Made by a program: the position numbers and the translations under genes. Positions 34,755 through 44,135 of a stretch of DNA of 64,000 bases are shown one piece after another. The DNA is from Flavobacteriales bacterium (GTDB lineage: Bacteria; Bacteroidota; Bacteroidia; Flavobacteriales; Flavobacteriaceae), in contig QOQB01000006.1 of assembly GCA_003331305.1 (NCBI GenBank), positions 1 through 64,000 of the forward strand, in the 5' to 3' direction. Under the pieces are notes generated by a model. It searched no databases, was not told the DNA's origin, and was given only the letters and a program-made list of their open reading frames with translations. Position 1 is the stretch's first letter; each line of letters opens with the position of its first letter.

Positions 34755-36017
34755 ATGTCTGTAGAGGTAACGGTTTTACTCATTAGCCTATTGTTGTCGG
34801 CATTTTTCTCCGGTATGGAGATTGCTTTTGTGTCGTCTAACAAAATTCGGCTTGAAATTCAAAAATCACAAAAAACAGGCTACAGCGCGCTTCTGAAAAC
34901 TATTACCAAAAGCCCATCACGTTTTATTGTGTCTATGCTTGTAGGTAATAATATTGCACTTGTGGTGTATGGTATTTTTGCTGGCGAGCTCATTGTGCGT
35001 CAACTATTTCCGGATTACGCCACTTTTTCATCTTTGCCATTGCATATTATTTTCTATCAAACTCTAATCTCTACAGCAATTATTTTAATCTCTGCAGAGT
35101 TTTTACCCAAAGTGCTTTTCCAGATATATGCCAATCGATTTTTAAGCCTTTTTGCACTACCAGCTTTTGTTTTTTATCAATTAATGAAGCCCATTAGTTG
35201 GGCGATACTTCGTTTTTCTGATAACGTGCTATACCGTTTTTTTAATGTTCCAAAGCAAGAAGAACCCATTGCATTTAGTAAGGTGGAACTAGGTGATTTT
35301 GTTTCGGAGCATATTGAAACAATTAGTGATGATGACCGAGATGCCGAATTACAACTATTTCACAATGCCCTATCGTTTACTAATCTGAAAGCTAGAGAGG
35401 TCATGGTACCTCGTGCTGAAATGGTTGCCGTGGATAGATATGAGAAACCAGCAGAATTGGTTAATATATTCTCCTCCACAGGATTCTCAAAAATTTTAAT
35501 TTATGCGCAGGGCATGGACAATATTATTGGGTACGTTCATGCTTTTGATATGTTTAAAAACCCTAAATCACTTCATGCTATTATCAAGGCTGTGGAGTGG
35601 ATTCCTGAAACCATGCGTATTCAAGATGTTTTTAATTTATTGGTCAAAAAAAGACGTAGTATTGCTGTAGTATTGGACGAATACGGCGGTACTGCAGGTA
35701 TGCTTACTCTCGAAGATATTATCGAAGAATTATTTGGAGAAATTGAAGATGAACACGATACGGTTTCTAATGTAGCTATTACACATGATGATGGGGCATT
35801 TACCTTTTCGGCGCGCTTTGAAATTGATGAGATCAATGTCAACTATGGTCTTAATTTGCCTTCATCAGAATCGTACGAAACATTAGGGGGCCTTATTGTG
35901 CATCACACCGCAGATATTCCACAAGAAGGAGAACAGCTAACTATGGAAGGCTTTACCTTTGAAATGCTGGAAGTCTCCAATACCAAAGTGGAATTAGTAA
36001 AAGTCTATGTTAATTAG
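34755..36017 (+). CDS. CNNM/CorC-type hemolysin-family transporter
   Basis: 420 residues. The N-terminal DUF21/CNNM domain with four helices (about 1-190) has SAFFSGMEIAFVSSNKIRLE. A CBS pair follows (about 210-335; AREVMVPRAEMVAVD, VVLDEYGGTAGMLTLEDI). A C-terminal CorC/HlyC domain (about 345-420) completes it. Proteins of this class export or regulate Mg2+/Co2+; haemolysin is a historical name. Confidence 0.94.
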   Translation: MSVEVTVLLISLLLSAFFSGMEIAFVSSNKIRLEIQKSQKTGYSALLKTITKSPSRFIVSMLVGNNIALVVYGIFAGELIVRQLFPDYATFSSLPLHIIFYQTLISTAIILISAEFLPKVLFQIYANRFLSLFALPAFVFYQLMKPISWAILRFSDNVLYRFFNVPKQEEPIAFSKVELGDFVSEHIETISDDDRDAELQLFHNALSFTNLKAREVMVPRAEMVAVDRYEKPAELVNIFSSTGFSKILIYAQGMDNIIGYVHAFDMFKNPKSLHAIIKAVEWIPETMRIQDVFNLLVKKRRSIAVVLDEYGGTAGMLTLEDIIEELFGEIEDEHDTVSNVAITHDDGAFTFSARFEIDEINVNYGLNLPSSESYETLGGLIVHHTADIPQEGEQLTMEGFTFEMLEVSNTKVELVKVYVN

Positions 36018-36073
36018 CATTTTAAATTCTTCATTTTAATTGTATTTTCGCATCCAGTCTAAATTTTTTAACC

Positions 36074-38185
36074 ATGGCTATTTTAGGTAAAATCAGAGAA
36101 CGTTCTATCTTTTTAATTTTCATCATTGGAATGGCGCTTTTGGCGTTCGTTTTCACTGGAGTTTTCGACGGAAACTCCTCCTCAAGTCAAGACCCTGTTT
36201 TGATAGTTGGGGAAGAAGAAGTAGGCATTGATGAATTTAGTCGTCAGGTAGATTATGCCGAACGCAGCTACCGGATGTCTACCATGCAAGCGGTCAATTT
36301 TGCCTACGAACAATCAGCCAACGCAAAAGCCTATGCGCAAACTTTTGACGCCATAGGGCTACAGGTTGGAAAAGCACACATTGAGCAGTTTATAAAAAAC
36401 GACCCTAATTTTTCTTCTGACCCACAGTTTCAAGGAGAAGATGGATCTTTTGATCCCAACCTTTTCACTGATTTTATCTTAGATTTAAGTCAAAATAATC
36501 CACAAGGATTTGAGCAGTGGAAATCACAGGAGGCGTCCATAAAAAACAATCTCCGTGTTCAACAATACGTAGATATGGTTTCTACAGGGCTGAATGTAAC
36601 CGACTTTGAAGCTCAGCAAAGTTATGCTTTACAAAACGATATTATTGATTTGGATTATGTTCGCATTCCATACAGTGTGATTGCTGATAGTCTAGTAAGT
36701 GTATCAGACAAGGATATCGCAGCTTATATCGCAGATAATTCTGAGACCTATGAGCGTGAAAAAGCTATTGATTTGCAATATGTACAATTTACAGAAGCTG
36801 CAACCCCAGAAGATAAAGTACTAATTGAAAACGAACTACGTGAATTGCTTAACACACGTGTTGAGTTCAATGAAGTGTCCAAACAAGAAGAAACCTTTCC
36901 CTCGTTTGCTGATGTTTCCACTGAAGCCTTAACGTCTTTTATTAGTGAGAACTCTGATGTCGCATTTCAAGATGCTTTTGTTTCTGAAAATGAATTGACA
37001 GGCAACTATGCCAACACTTTATTTAATCTCCCTTTGGGTGAGGTTTTTGGTCCATATGAAAACGATGGTTACAGCAATATTTCCCGCGTGATTGCTAGAG
37101 AAAAAAACGGAAAAGCAAAAGCGCGTCATATTTTAATTTCCCATAAAGATGCTGCACGTGCCGCAGAAACAGTAACTCGATCAAAGACAGTCGCAAAAAA
37201 AGAAGCAAATGCACTGTTGAGAAAACTTAAAAGTGGTGGTGATTTTGCACAATTGGCACGTGAAAATTCAGATGGCCCTTCAGCCTCGCGGGGCGGTGAA
37301 TTGCCCGAATTTGTAAGGGAAGATATGGTAGCACCTTTTAGCGACTTTGTTTTTGGAAATCGAGTAGGTGCTTTTGGAGTAGCTGAAACTGAATTTGGCT
37401 TTCATGTCATTGAAGTACAAGATAAAAAGGATGTGGTAAAATTGGCCACTATTTCTAAAAAACTAATTCCCTCCGAAGCAACGAGTAACCTAGTGTTTAC
37501 TGAGGCTACACAGTTTGAGTTGGATGTGCAAAAAACAGATTTTCAAGAACTAGCTTCCTTAAAAAACTACACGGTTAGAGAAATTAATGATGTTAAGATT
37601 TTAGACGAGTCTTTGCCGATTTTGGGGGCACAGCGCCAAATCGTTCGTTGGGCATTTGAAGAAGACCGTCAGGCAGCAGACGTGAAGCGATTTGCATTAT
37701 CTTCTGGAGGATACATTATTGCTCAAGTAACATATGTCAAAGAGGCGGGGTTACCAGATGTAGAGGAAATAAAAGCAACAGTCTCATCACTTGTTATCAA
37801 GCAGAAAAAGCAAGCTCTACTTTTAAAGCAAATGGCGGATGATTACGTATCACTGGATGAGGTTGCTAATCAGTTTGAGCAAACAGTGAGCGCTGCCAAA
37901 GCGGTAAATCGTTTTACAAGCATGCTTTCAGGTGCTGCAAACGAACCTGATGTTATTGGTACTTGTTTTAGCTTGGAACAAGGCAGCATTTCTAAACCTA
38001 TTATCGGAAATTCAGGTGTTTTTGTTGTACAACTCAAAACAAAAACTGCGGCTGAAGACCTATCCAATTATGCAGGGTATAAAGCGTCACTTTTAAACGC
38101 AACTAAGCAAAATACGCAAAGCAAAGTAGCTGATGCCCTAAGAAAAACGTTTGAATTAACAGACAATCGAAGTCAGTATTATTAG
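36074..38185 (+). CDS. Membrane-anchored peptidyl-prolyl isomerase (PpiD/SurA-like)
   Basis: 703 residues. An N-terminal membrane anchor (about 12-32, IFLIFIIGMALLAFVF) is followed by a SurA-N-like helical chaperone domain. A parvulin domain at about 345-450 (KARHILISHKD, then FAQLARENSDGPSASRGGEL and FGFHVIEV) is followed by a long second helical/PPIase-like region. It folds outer-membrane proteins in the periplasm and closes the coaX-lptC-corC block. A near-consensus -7 element (TATTTTCG) lies upstream, so it may also have its own promoter. Confidence 0.92.
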   Translation: MAILGKIRERSIFLIFIIGMALLAFVFTGVFDGNSSSSQDPVLIVGEEEVGIDEFSRQVDYAERSYRMSTMQAVNFAYEQSANAKAYAQTFDAIGLQVGKAHIEQFIKNDPNFSSDPQFQGEDGSFDPNLFTDFILDLSQNNPQGFEQWKSQEASIKNNLRVQQYVDMVSTGLNVTDFEAQQSYALQNDIIDLDYVRIPYSVIADSLVSVSDKDIAAYIADNSETYEREKAIDLQYVQFTEAATPEDKVLIENELRELLNTRVEFNEVSKQEETFPSFADVSTEALTSFISENSDVAFQDAFVSENELTGNYANTLFNLPLGEVFGPYENDGYSNISRVIAREKNGKAKARHILISHKDAARAAETVTRSKTVAKKEANALLRKLKSGGDFAQLARENSDGPSASRGGELPEFVREDMVAPFSDFVFGNRVGAFGVAETEFGFHVIEVQDKKDVVKLATISKKLIPSEATSNLVFTEATQFELDVQKTDFQELASLKNYTVREINDVKILDESLPILGAQRQIVRWAFEEDRQAADVKRFALSSGGYIIAQVTYVKEAGLPDVEEIKATVSSLVIKQKKQALLLKQMADDYVSLDEVANQFEQTVSAAKAVNRFTSMLSGAANEPDVIGTCFSLEQGSISKPIIGNSGVFVVQLKTKTAAEDLSNYAGYKASLLNATKQNTQSKVADALRKTFELTDNRSQYY

Positions 38186-38430
38186 GTTATAGCTTACACA
38201 ACGTAAGATTTATCCTACATTAAATAAACGCATCTTTTTAAATGTATTTAACGGTTGAAAACGTAATTTCAGCCTATAAAGTGTATTCTCCTCACTTTAT
38301 CAAGTCATAGGCCTTGCTTATTATCACATATTTACGGTAGTGGATGAAACAAAACAACTTCAGTACACGTATTTTTACAAGTATAGTATTGTGATTTGAA
38401 AAGTAACGCACTTCCTTTTTGCTCCTGGTT
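38186..38430. other. 245-bp gap between convergent ppiD-like and DUF456 genes
   Basis: No coding frame was found. ATAAAGTG (38276-38283) and CACTTTAT (38293-38300) form an 8-bp hairpin with a 9-nt loop. There is no T-run after it, so it is at best a weak terminator. Nothing else was recognised. Confidence 0.4.
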
Positions 38431-38925
38431 CTAAAACCAACTTTCAAACCCTTTCCAAGCTGCTGAAACAAAAAATAGCAGAAAAACAAAGGACACAATA
38501 AATTTAAGGACTACCCCAGAAAGAAAGCCCAAAAAAGAACCAAAAGCCGCCTTGAGGGCAATTTTCCGATTCGGATTTTTACTAAGTTCACCTGCAAATG
38601 CTCCGACAAAAGGACCTAATATAATTCCAAAAGGCGGAAAAAAAAGTCCCAACACTAAGCCAATGGTAGAGCCAATAGCGCCTGCTTTTGTACCGCCCAA
38701 CGCTTTGGTACCCCAAATGGGAATTAAATAGTCCAATATCATGATGACTATAGCAATTGCCAACGTCCAGCCCAAAAAGGTCCAATCTTGTTCAATTTTA
38801 CTGGTATAGTGTAACGATAGTAACCCAAACCAACTGGTTAGTGGCCCAGGAATTATGGGCAAAAAACTGCCTGCCATACCCAACATGATGAGTAATGCAC
38901 CAAGAAATAATAGTACAATGTCCAT
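38431..38925 (-). CDS. DUF456 membrane protein
   Basis: 164 residues, very hydrophobic, with four to five helices. It has the DUF456 glycine-rich signature: GMAGSFLPIIPGPLTSWFGL near the N-terminus and LFFPPFGIILGPFVGAFAGEL in the middle, with Gly-zipper spacing. Function unknown. It is transcribed alone, divergently from the TonB-like lipoprotein gene. Confidence 0.88.
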   Translation of the reverse strand: MDIVLLFLGALLIMLGMAGSFLPIIPGPLTSWFGLLSLHYTSKIEQDWTFLGWTLAIAIVIMILDYLIPIWGTKALGGTKAGAIGSTIGLVLGLFFPPFGIILGPFVGAFAGELSKNPNRKIALKAAFGSFLGFLSGVVLKFIVSFVFLLFFVSAAWKGFESWF

Positions 38926-38992
38926 GTATATAAAAATACAAATTATTCATGGGTTCAATCAAATTCAAGGCTTTATTTTTTACTTTTATAAG

Positions 38993-39439
38993 ATGAAATT
39001 TTGGAGACTTTTCTTGGTAGGTTCATTCATTATTATTGGGTGTAATTTTACGAAAACGAATCCTCAAGTACCAAATATTAATTGGACGGAGCTGGACGAA
39101 CCGCCGATGTTCCCCGATTGCCCTAAAGACGATATTAGCGAAAACTGGAACTGTTTCACGGTAATACTACAAACGAAACTCGAAAATAAACTTCTCACAA
39201 ATCGTATTTCAAGCCTTGGATTAATAGATACCCTTTTTGTTAATTTGAAAGTTGATACGATTGGGCAGCTTTCAATTACGGGCTACTCTAATAACAAGAA
39301 AGTCAAGATTTCACCTCTTATTTTTTCAACTGTAGAAGAAGTAGTGGCTTCATTACCTCAATTTCAACCTGCATTTAAAACAAATTTGGAAGTTCCAGTG
39401 GAGGTCCATTGGCTGCTTCCGGTGGCAATTTATAAGTAG
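38993..39439 (+). CDS. Small lipoprotein with TonB C-terminal-like motif
   Basis: 148 residues from the ATG at 38993; the upstream frame antisense to DUF456 is not plausible. A lipobox IIIGC (Cys17) follows a hydrophobic stretch. The segment PPMFPDCPKDDISENWNCFTV with paired cysteines looks like the TonB C-terminal motif of Bacteroidota (FPGC...C). The ending FQPAFKTNLEVPVEVHWLLPV fits the last strands of that fold. There is no proline-rich linker or membrane anchor, so it is not a normal TonB. The role is unknown; the gene precedes ruvC by 22 nt. Confidence 0.7.
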   Translation: MKFWRLFLVGSFIIIGCNFTKTNPQVPNINWTELDEPPMFPDCPKDDISENWNCFTVILQTKLENKLLTNRISSLGLIDTLFVNLKVDTIGQLSITGYSNNKKVKISPLIFSTVEEVVASLPQFQPAFKTNLEVPVEVHWLLPVAIYK

Positions 39440-39461
39440 CAATTATTCCCTATTTTTACAT

Positions 39462-40013
39462 ATGGCTGATTCGCGCATAATTCTAGGAGTTGACCCAGGA
39501 ACTACCGTTATGGGTTTTGGGGTTATTAAAGTGAGTGGAAATAAACTCAACTGCCTTCAGTTAAACGAGCTCAAACTAAGCAAGTACGAAAGTCATTATG
39601 TGCGATTGGGACATATTTATACACGTACAGCAGAGCTAATTGAAACACACAAACCAGACGAAATGGCGCTTGAAGCTCCATTTTTTGGTAAAAATGTGCA
39701 ATCGATGTTAAAGCTGGGGAGGGCACAAGGCGTTGCTATAGCTGCGGGTATTGCTCACGATTTGACGGTTTTTGAATATTCGCCTCGAAAGATAAAAATG
39801 GCAATAACGGGTAGTGGAAATGCATCTAAAGAACAGGTAGCCAAAATGTTACAACAACTAACGGGGTTAAAAACACTCCCTAAAAATTTGGACGCAACCG
39901 ACGGACTTGCTGCTGCCGTATGCCATTATTTTAATCCAGCACAGCAAACCGAGAAAAGCTACTCGGGATGGAGTTCATTTGTGAAGCAACAAGAACACCG
40001 GATAAAAAAATAA
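39462..40013 (+). CDS. ruvC: Holliday junction resolvase RuvC
   Basis: 183 residues. The RNase H-like catalytic acids are in GVDPGTTVMGFG (Asp), ALEAPFFGKN (Glu) and DATDGLAAAVCH (two Asp). RuvC cuts four-way junctions during recombination repair together with RuvAB. It is 2 nt before hemW, an arrangement common in Bacteroidota. Confidence 0.97.
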   Translation: MADSRIILGVDPGTTVMGFGVIKVSGNKLNCLQLNELKLSKYESHYVRLGHIYTRTAELIETHKPDEMALEAPFFGKNVQSMLKLGRAQGVAIAAGIAHDLTVFEYSPRKIKMAITGSGNASKEQVAKMLQQLTGLKTLPKNLDATDGLAAAVCHYFNPAQQTEKSYSGWSSFVKQQEHRIKK

Positions 40014-40015
40014 TC

Positions 40016-41158
40016 ATGTCGGGTATTTACCTTCATATCCCTTTTTGTAAAAAGGCGTGTCACTACTGTAATTTTCATTTTTCAACCTCAAAAAATCACA
40101 TGAGTGAAATGATGGATGCGATTAAAAAGGAATTGAGATTGCGCACCAATGAGATAAGACAAACTGTGGAAACCATCTACTTAGGCGGGGGAACACCTTC
40201 CATCCTTGCCGCAAATGCTATTTCGGAGCTTATTGCAACGGTTTACTCTCATTACGATGTTGTTATAAATCCTGAAATTACACTGGAAGCAAACCCTGAC
40301 GACCTAACGCCAACTTACTTGGCAGCGCTAAAAAAAGCAGGAGTTAACCGATTATCGATTGGCGTGCAGTCCTTTCACGACACAGAACTCAAGCTGATGA
40401 ATCGTGCGCATAGCGGCAGGCAGGCCATCCAATCGGTAGTTTGGGCACAAGATCATTTTGATAATATATCGCTTGATTTGCTTTTTGGTACTCCACATAC
40501 CAAATTCTCCGATTGGAAAAGAAATCTTGACACTGTACTAACGCTCGGTGTTCCGCATATTTCGTCTTACGCCTTAACGCTAGAACCAAAAACGGCCTTG
40601 GAGCATTTTGTAAAAAAGGGTGTTGTTTCCCCTCTTGACGAAGAAGACGTGGAAAAACAATTTTTATACCTCGTCGATACGCTTACAGCAAATAACTATG
40701 AGCACTATGAGCTGTCCAGTTTTGGTAAAGCGGGATATCACTCCAAAAACAACACAGCTTATTGGAAAGGAAAATCGTATTTGGGTATTGGACCTTCGGC
40801 GCATGGTTTTGATGGCGCACAACGCTATTGGAATGTGAGCAATAACACAAACTATATCAAGAAAATCGAAGTCGGCGAACTGCCGCAAACGGTAGAAAAA
40901 TTAAGTGTAGTAGACAAATTTAACGAAGCCATTATGATTGGCTTACGCGCTTCTTGGGGAGTTTCATTGAGTCAAATACAGCAAGAGTTAGGAAGCATTT
41001 ACCGCACACATTTAGAGCAACAAGCCCAACGATTTATAGACGAAAAACTACTTCATATTGAAGCCAATTCGTTGAAAACCACTCGAAAAGGTGCATTTTT
41101 GGCCGACGGCATTTCTGCCGAGTTATTTCTTATTGACTTGCTTGATATAAAGCAGTAA
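40016..41158 (+). CDS. hemW: HemW-type radical SAM haem chaperone
   Basis: 380 residues from the ATG at 40016, right after the ruvC stop. The radical SAM cluster motif is FCKKACHYCNF (C-x3-C-x2-C), followed by LGGGTPS. The HemW-specific block NNTAYWKGKSYLGIGPSAHGF is present. HemW inserts haem into respiratory proteins and is often mislabelled as coproporphyrinogen oxidase. The last 29 nt overlap the convergent peptidase gene. Confidence 0.93.
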   Translation: MSGIYLHIPFCKKACHYCNFHFSTSKNHMSEMMDAIKKELRLRTNEIRQTVETIYLGGGTPSILAANAISELIATVYSHYDVVINPEITLEANPDDLTPTYLAALKKAGVNRLSIGVQSFHDTELKLMNRAHSGRQAIQSVVWAQDHFDNISLDLLFGTPHTKFSDWKRNLDTVLTLGVPHISSYALTLEPKTALEHFVKKGVVSPLDEEDVEKQFLYLVDTLTANNYEHYELSSFGKAGYHSKNNTAYWKGKSYLGIGPSAHGFDGAQRYWNVSNNTNYIKKIEVGELPQTVEKLSVVDKFNEAIMIGLRASWGVSLSQIQQELGSIYRTHLEQQAQRFIDEKLLHIEANSLKTTRKGAFLADGISAELFLIDLLDIKQ

Positions 41159-42527
41159 AGTGGTGATAAAAATGTGGTATAGTTTCGATCCCCTTTAGAA
41201 AATTAAATACGCCAAAATGTTCGTTGGGGGAGTGGATGGCATCGCTATCGAGTCCAAAACCCATCAGTACTGTTTTGCTTTTTAGGGTTTCTTCAAAAAG
41301 CGCTACAATGGGAATACTCCCGCCATCACGAACTGGAAGTGGTGCTTTTCCAAATGTTTCCACATAAGCTTTTGATGCCGCTTGAAACTCCACCCCCTCA
41401 GGGTGCATGACATAGCCTTCACCACCATGATGCGGGGTTACTTTTACAGTTACGCCTTTCGGAGCAAGCGACATAAAATGTTGCGTAAACAGCTCCGTGA
41501 TATCGTCTGAATTTTGATTAGGAACAAGTCGCATTGAAATTTTAGCAAACGCTTTACTAGGAATCACGGTTTTTGCACCCTCACCCGTATAGCCTCCCCA
41601 AATGCCATTTACGTCTAATGTTGGACGAATGGATTTACGCTCTAGTGTGGAGTAGCCATCCTCGCCATGAACGGCTTTAATGTCAAGTGCTTTTTTGTAC
41701 TCGTCTAATGCGAATGGGATTTTTGCCATTTCATCCCGTTCGGTTTTACTTACTAGTTCTACATTGTCGTAAAAACCGGGAATAGTAACCTGGTTTTTTT
41801 CATCATGCAATGTGGCAATCATTTGGGTTAAAATATTGATAGGGTTGGCAACCGCTCCACCATATAAGCCTGAGTGTAAATCTCGATTTGGCCCCGTGAC
41901 TTCCACTTCCACATAACTAAGACCTCGTAGCCCTGTTGTGATTGAGGGGATGTCATTGGCAAGCATGCCCGTATCAGAAATAAGAATTACATCGTTTTCA
42001 AGTTTTTTGGTGTTAGCGCGAACAAAATCTTCAAGGTTGTCGCTGCCCACTTCTTCTTCTCCTTCAATCATAAATTTGATGTTGCAAGGCAATCCGCCGT
42101 TTTGTTCCATTACCTCCATGGCTTTGACGTGCATAAACATTTGCCCTTTATCGTCGCAAGCACCTCGCGCAAAAATAGCTCCTACGGGGTGCGTGGGTGT
42201 TTTACGAATTTCGGGCTCAAACGGAGGTGTTTCCCAAAGAGCTAACGGATCTGGGGGCTGCACGTCATAATGCCCATATACCAACACAGTAGGCAGCTTA
42301 GGATTTATCATTTTCTCACCATATACAATGGGATACCCAACTGTTGGACACAATTCGGTGTGGGTGCAACCCACATCTCTTAGGGATTTTTGGACTGCTT
42401 CTGCGGCAGCTTCCATGTGTTGTGCAAAGGCAGAATCGGCACTTATGGATGGAATACGAATAAGGGAAAATAATTCGTCTAAAAAGCGATTTTTGTTATT
42501 ATGGATGTAATCCGAAAAGCTTGACAT
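41130..42527 (-). CDS. M20-family dipeptidase/metallopeptidase
   Basis: 465 residues. The metal ligands of M20 peptidases are seen in VYGHYDVQPPDP (His and Asp), GACDDKGQMFM (Asp), and the catalytic/metal block MIEGEEEVGSDNL (Glu pair). The bacterial dimerisation domain lies at about 215-375. It probably cleaves dipeptides or a carnosine-like substrate in the cytosol. The 3' end overlaps hemW by 29 nt; a near -7 element (TACCTTCG) is 17 nt before the start. Confidence 0.93.
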   Translation of the reverse strand: MSSFSDYIHNNKNRFLDELFSLIRIPSISADSAFAQHMEAAAEAVQKSLRDVGCTHTELCPTVGYPIVYGEKMINPKLPTVLVYGHYDVQPPDPLALWETPPFEPEIRKTPTHPVGAIFARGACDDKGQMFMHVKAMEVMEQNGGLPCNIKFMIEGEEEVGSDNLEDFVRANTKKLENDVILISDTGMLANDIPSITTGLRGLSYVEVEVTGPNRDLHSGLYGGAVANPINILTQMIATLHDEKNQVTIPGFYDNVELVSKTERDEMAKIPFALDEYKKALDIKAVHGEDGYSTLERKSIRPTLDVNGIWGGYTGEGAKTVIPSKAFAKISMRLVPNQNSDDITELFTQHFMSLAPKGVTVKVTPHHGGEGYVMHPEGVEFQAASKAYVETFGKAPLPVRDGGSIPIVALFEETLKSKTVLMGFGLDSDAIHSPNEHFGVFNFLKGIETIPHFYHHFTALYQASQ

Positions 42528-42600
42528 ATCATTGAATTAAAAAACGAAGGTAAAAAATGTTCTGCGATAAGAAAGAGGTTTTCTTTTAGGTAAACATTCT

Positions 42601-42608
42601 TATATTTG
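42601..42608 (+). promoter_or_regulatory. -7 promoter element of tRNA-Leu
   Basis: TATATTTG, 10 nt before the tRNA-Leu 5' end. No upstream TTG at the standard spacing. Confidence 0.5.
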
Positions 42609-42618
42609 CGCTCCACTT

Positions 42619-42700
42619 GCGGGTGTGGTGAAATTGGTAGACACGCTAGACTTAGGATCTAGTGCTTCACGGCGTGGGGGTTCGAGTCCCTTCACCCGCA
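42619..42700 (+). tRNA. tRNA-Leu (TAG)
   Basis: 82-nt class II tRNA. The acceptor stem GCGGGTG pairs with CACCCGC, the anticodon loop CTTAGGA gives anticodon TAG, and a long variable arm (TGCTTCACGGCGT) is typical of Leu. The T-loop TTCGAGT is present, and the discriminator is A. The CCA end is not encoded. Confidence 0.96.
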
Positions 42701-42701
42701 C

Positions 42702-42731
42702 AAAACCTCAACTAATGTTGGGGTTTTTTTA
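42702..42731 (+). terminator. Rho-independent terminator after tRNA-Leu
   Basis: AAAACCTCAAC pairs with GTTGGGGTTTT (11 pairs, one G-T) around a 4-nt loop TAAT and runs into a T-tract directly after the tRNA. Confidence 0.85.
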
Positions 42732-42867
42732 TGACTCAATATGTTGAGGTTAAATGGGTTCCTTTTACAATATTGAACACCAAAATGCCACCCTTTTTTG
42801 TATTTTAAGCATGTACTATTACACTACTATTTTTAGTATTTTACCCATGTCAATTTAAATCCATCCA

Positions 42868-43662
42868 ATGCTATATTTTAGAGCTACTTTTTTTGTTTTT
42901 ATATCTCTTTTCTTGCTTGCATGTGAAAAAGAGACGGCTGTTCAGCGAACTCAAGCATACAACACCAATGCCATTCTTTGGCATCAGCATGCAGCAGAAT
43001 ATAAGGCTCTTGCACATCAAGCATTTAATATTGCCAAAGTTCAAATAGATAATTTACCGATGCCGCAAGCTTCACTAAAACCATGGGCTGTGGTAACCGA
43101 TATAGATGAGACTGTTTTGGACAATACGCCCTATAATGCCAAAATGGCGTTATTGGGAAAAGAGTTTGACAAAGCGAGTTGGTTTGATTGGGGCTTACAG
43201 AAAAATGCTAAAGCCGTACCGGGGGCACTTACATTTTTTAACTATGTAGCGGAAAAAGGAATTGAAATTTTTTACATCTCAAATCGATATGAAGGTCAAA
43301 AACAAGAAACTATTGAAAATTTAAAAATGTTAGGTTTTCCCAATGCAGATGCCGAACACGTACTGTTAAAAGGAAGCATTAGCGGTAAAGAACCTCGCCG
43401 AGATACAGTGGAAAATACACATCAAATTGCGCTTTTGCTAGGAGATAATCTATCCGATTTTTCAGCTGTATTTGACGACAGAACAGCGGGGAAGGCACAC
43501 GAAAATGTTGAAAAGATGCGGTTGCTTTTTGGTTCAAAATTCATTGTGTTTCCAAATGCTATTTACGGACACTGGGAAACTAAAGAAATCTTTGATAACA
43601 ACTACGACTGGACTCCCGCTCAAAAAGATTCCATCCGTAAGGCAAAATTTATTACGTATTAA
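42868..43662 (+). CDS. e(P4)-family 5'-nucleotidase/acid phosphatase lipoprotein
   Basis: 264 residues with a lipoprotein signal (LFLLAC, Cys about 18). It is a class C HAD acid phosphatase: DDDD-type motif I is VVTDIDETVLDNTPY, motif III/IV is LLLGDNLSDFSAVFDDR, and FYISNRYEGQK is motif II. The H. influenzae e(P4) relative releases phosphate from nucleotides such as NMN at the outer membrane. It is a single-gene unit after tRNA-Leu. Confidence 0.93.
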   Translation: MLYFRATFFVFISLFLLACEKETAVQRTQAYNTNAILWHQHAAEYKALAHQAFNIAKVQIDNLPMPQASLKPWAVVTDIDETVLDNTPYNAKMALLGKEFDKASWFDWGLQKNAKAVPGALTFFNYVAEKGIEIFYISNRYEGQKQETIENLKMLGFPNADAEHVLLKGSISGKEPRRDTVENTHQIALLLGDNLSDFSAVFDDRTAGKAHENVEKMRLLFGSKFIVFPNAIYGHWETKEIFDNNYDWTPAQKDSIRKAKFITY

Positions 43663-43795
43663 CCCTCTAATCTAGTCATGACCCTTGTTAAAAAATAAAA
43701 AACGTTAAAAATCCTAGGTTCAAACAATAAGTGCAACAGTTAGGACAAATATCGGGAGCTAGCAAACAAAAACCATAAAATTGAATCTAAGACAC

Positions 43796-43894
43796 ATGTA
43801 CCCAAAGTATTTATCCGTATTTTTTTTGCTTTTTACAGCTTTTTCTTTTGCTCAGTCAAAAATTTTGCGTGCATCGCTATCTACCGCCCAGTAA
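43796..43894 (+). pseudogene. Truncated secreted-protein gene (signal peptide only)
   Basis: The reading frame starts ATG and codes for a perfect signal peptide (KYLSVFFLLFTAFSFAQ) followed by SKILRASLSTAQ, then a stop. The segment ILRASLSTA resembles the beginning of flavobacterial secreted proteins whose mature part opens with a similar (K)ASLSTAG motif and continues for hundreds of residues. The abrupt stop after 32 residues and the change of character behind it suggest a deletion remnant. Confidence 0.5.
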
Positions 43895-43989
43895 TTGTCA
43901 AACAAAAAAGCATATGCCTTTTTATCAGAGTTGATAAAATTATTAACCAGTAGTTTCAGGTTAAGTTTTTTGTTTGGGGGGCTAAACAT
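43852..43989 (-). pseudogene. Possible truncated gene, N-terminal fragment resembling an ECF sigma factor
   Basis: A 45-codon frame. Residues about 10-34 (NLKLLVNNFINSDKKAYAFL, then FDNYW) look like the start of ECF sigma factors, where a short helix is followed by ...D.KAF..LF..Y. After Trp34 the frame runs antisense to the signal-peptide remnant and is probably not real. A complete promoter sits just upstream. The family call is a weak inference. Confidence 0.3.
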
Positions 43990-43996
43990 AACACCT

Positions 43997-44024
43997 CAAA
44001 GTTATAAAATTAAATGAACTTCAA
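43997..44024 (-). promoter_or_regulatory. Promoter facing the minus-strand remnant
   Basis: On the minus strand TTG (44024-44022), a 17-nt spacer and TAACTTTG (44004-43997), 7 nt before the ATG at 43989. Confidence 0.45.
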
Positions 44025-44135
44025 TTTCCACTTAGGTGTTCAAAACATTAAAAAAACCATCAAATAATCCACATTTCTAAACGGTAATAATGTTTTATTA
44101 ATGTTACGCAAATGTTAACTTAATGTAAAGTTTTG

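Noticed and set aside
38276-38300. Hairpin between ppiD-like and DUF456 genes as a bidirectional terminator
   Set aside because: The 8-bp stem is AT-rich and lacks a following T-run on either strand; kept only as a weak note in the gap description.
43997-44040. 7-bp inverted repeat AACACCT/AGGTGTT (43990-43996 and 44034-44040) as a transposon end
   Set aside because: Too short, no target duplication and no transposase remains nearby.
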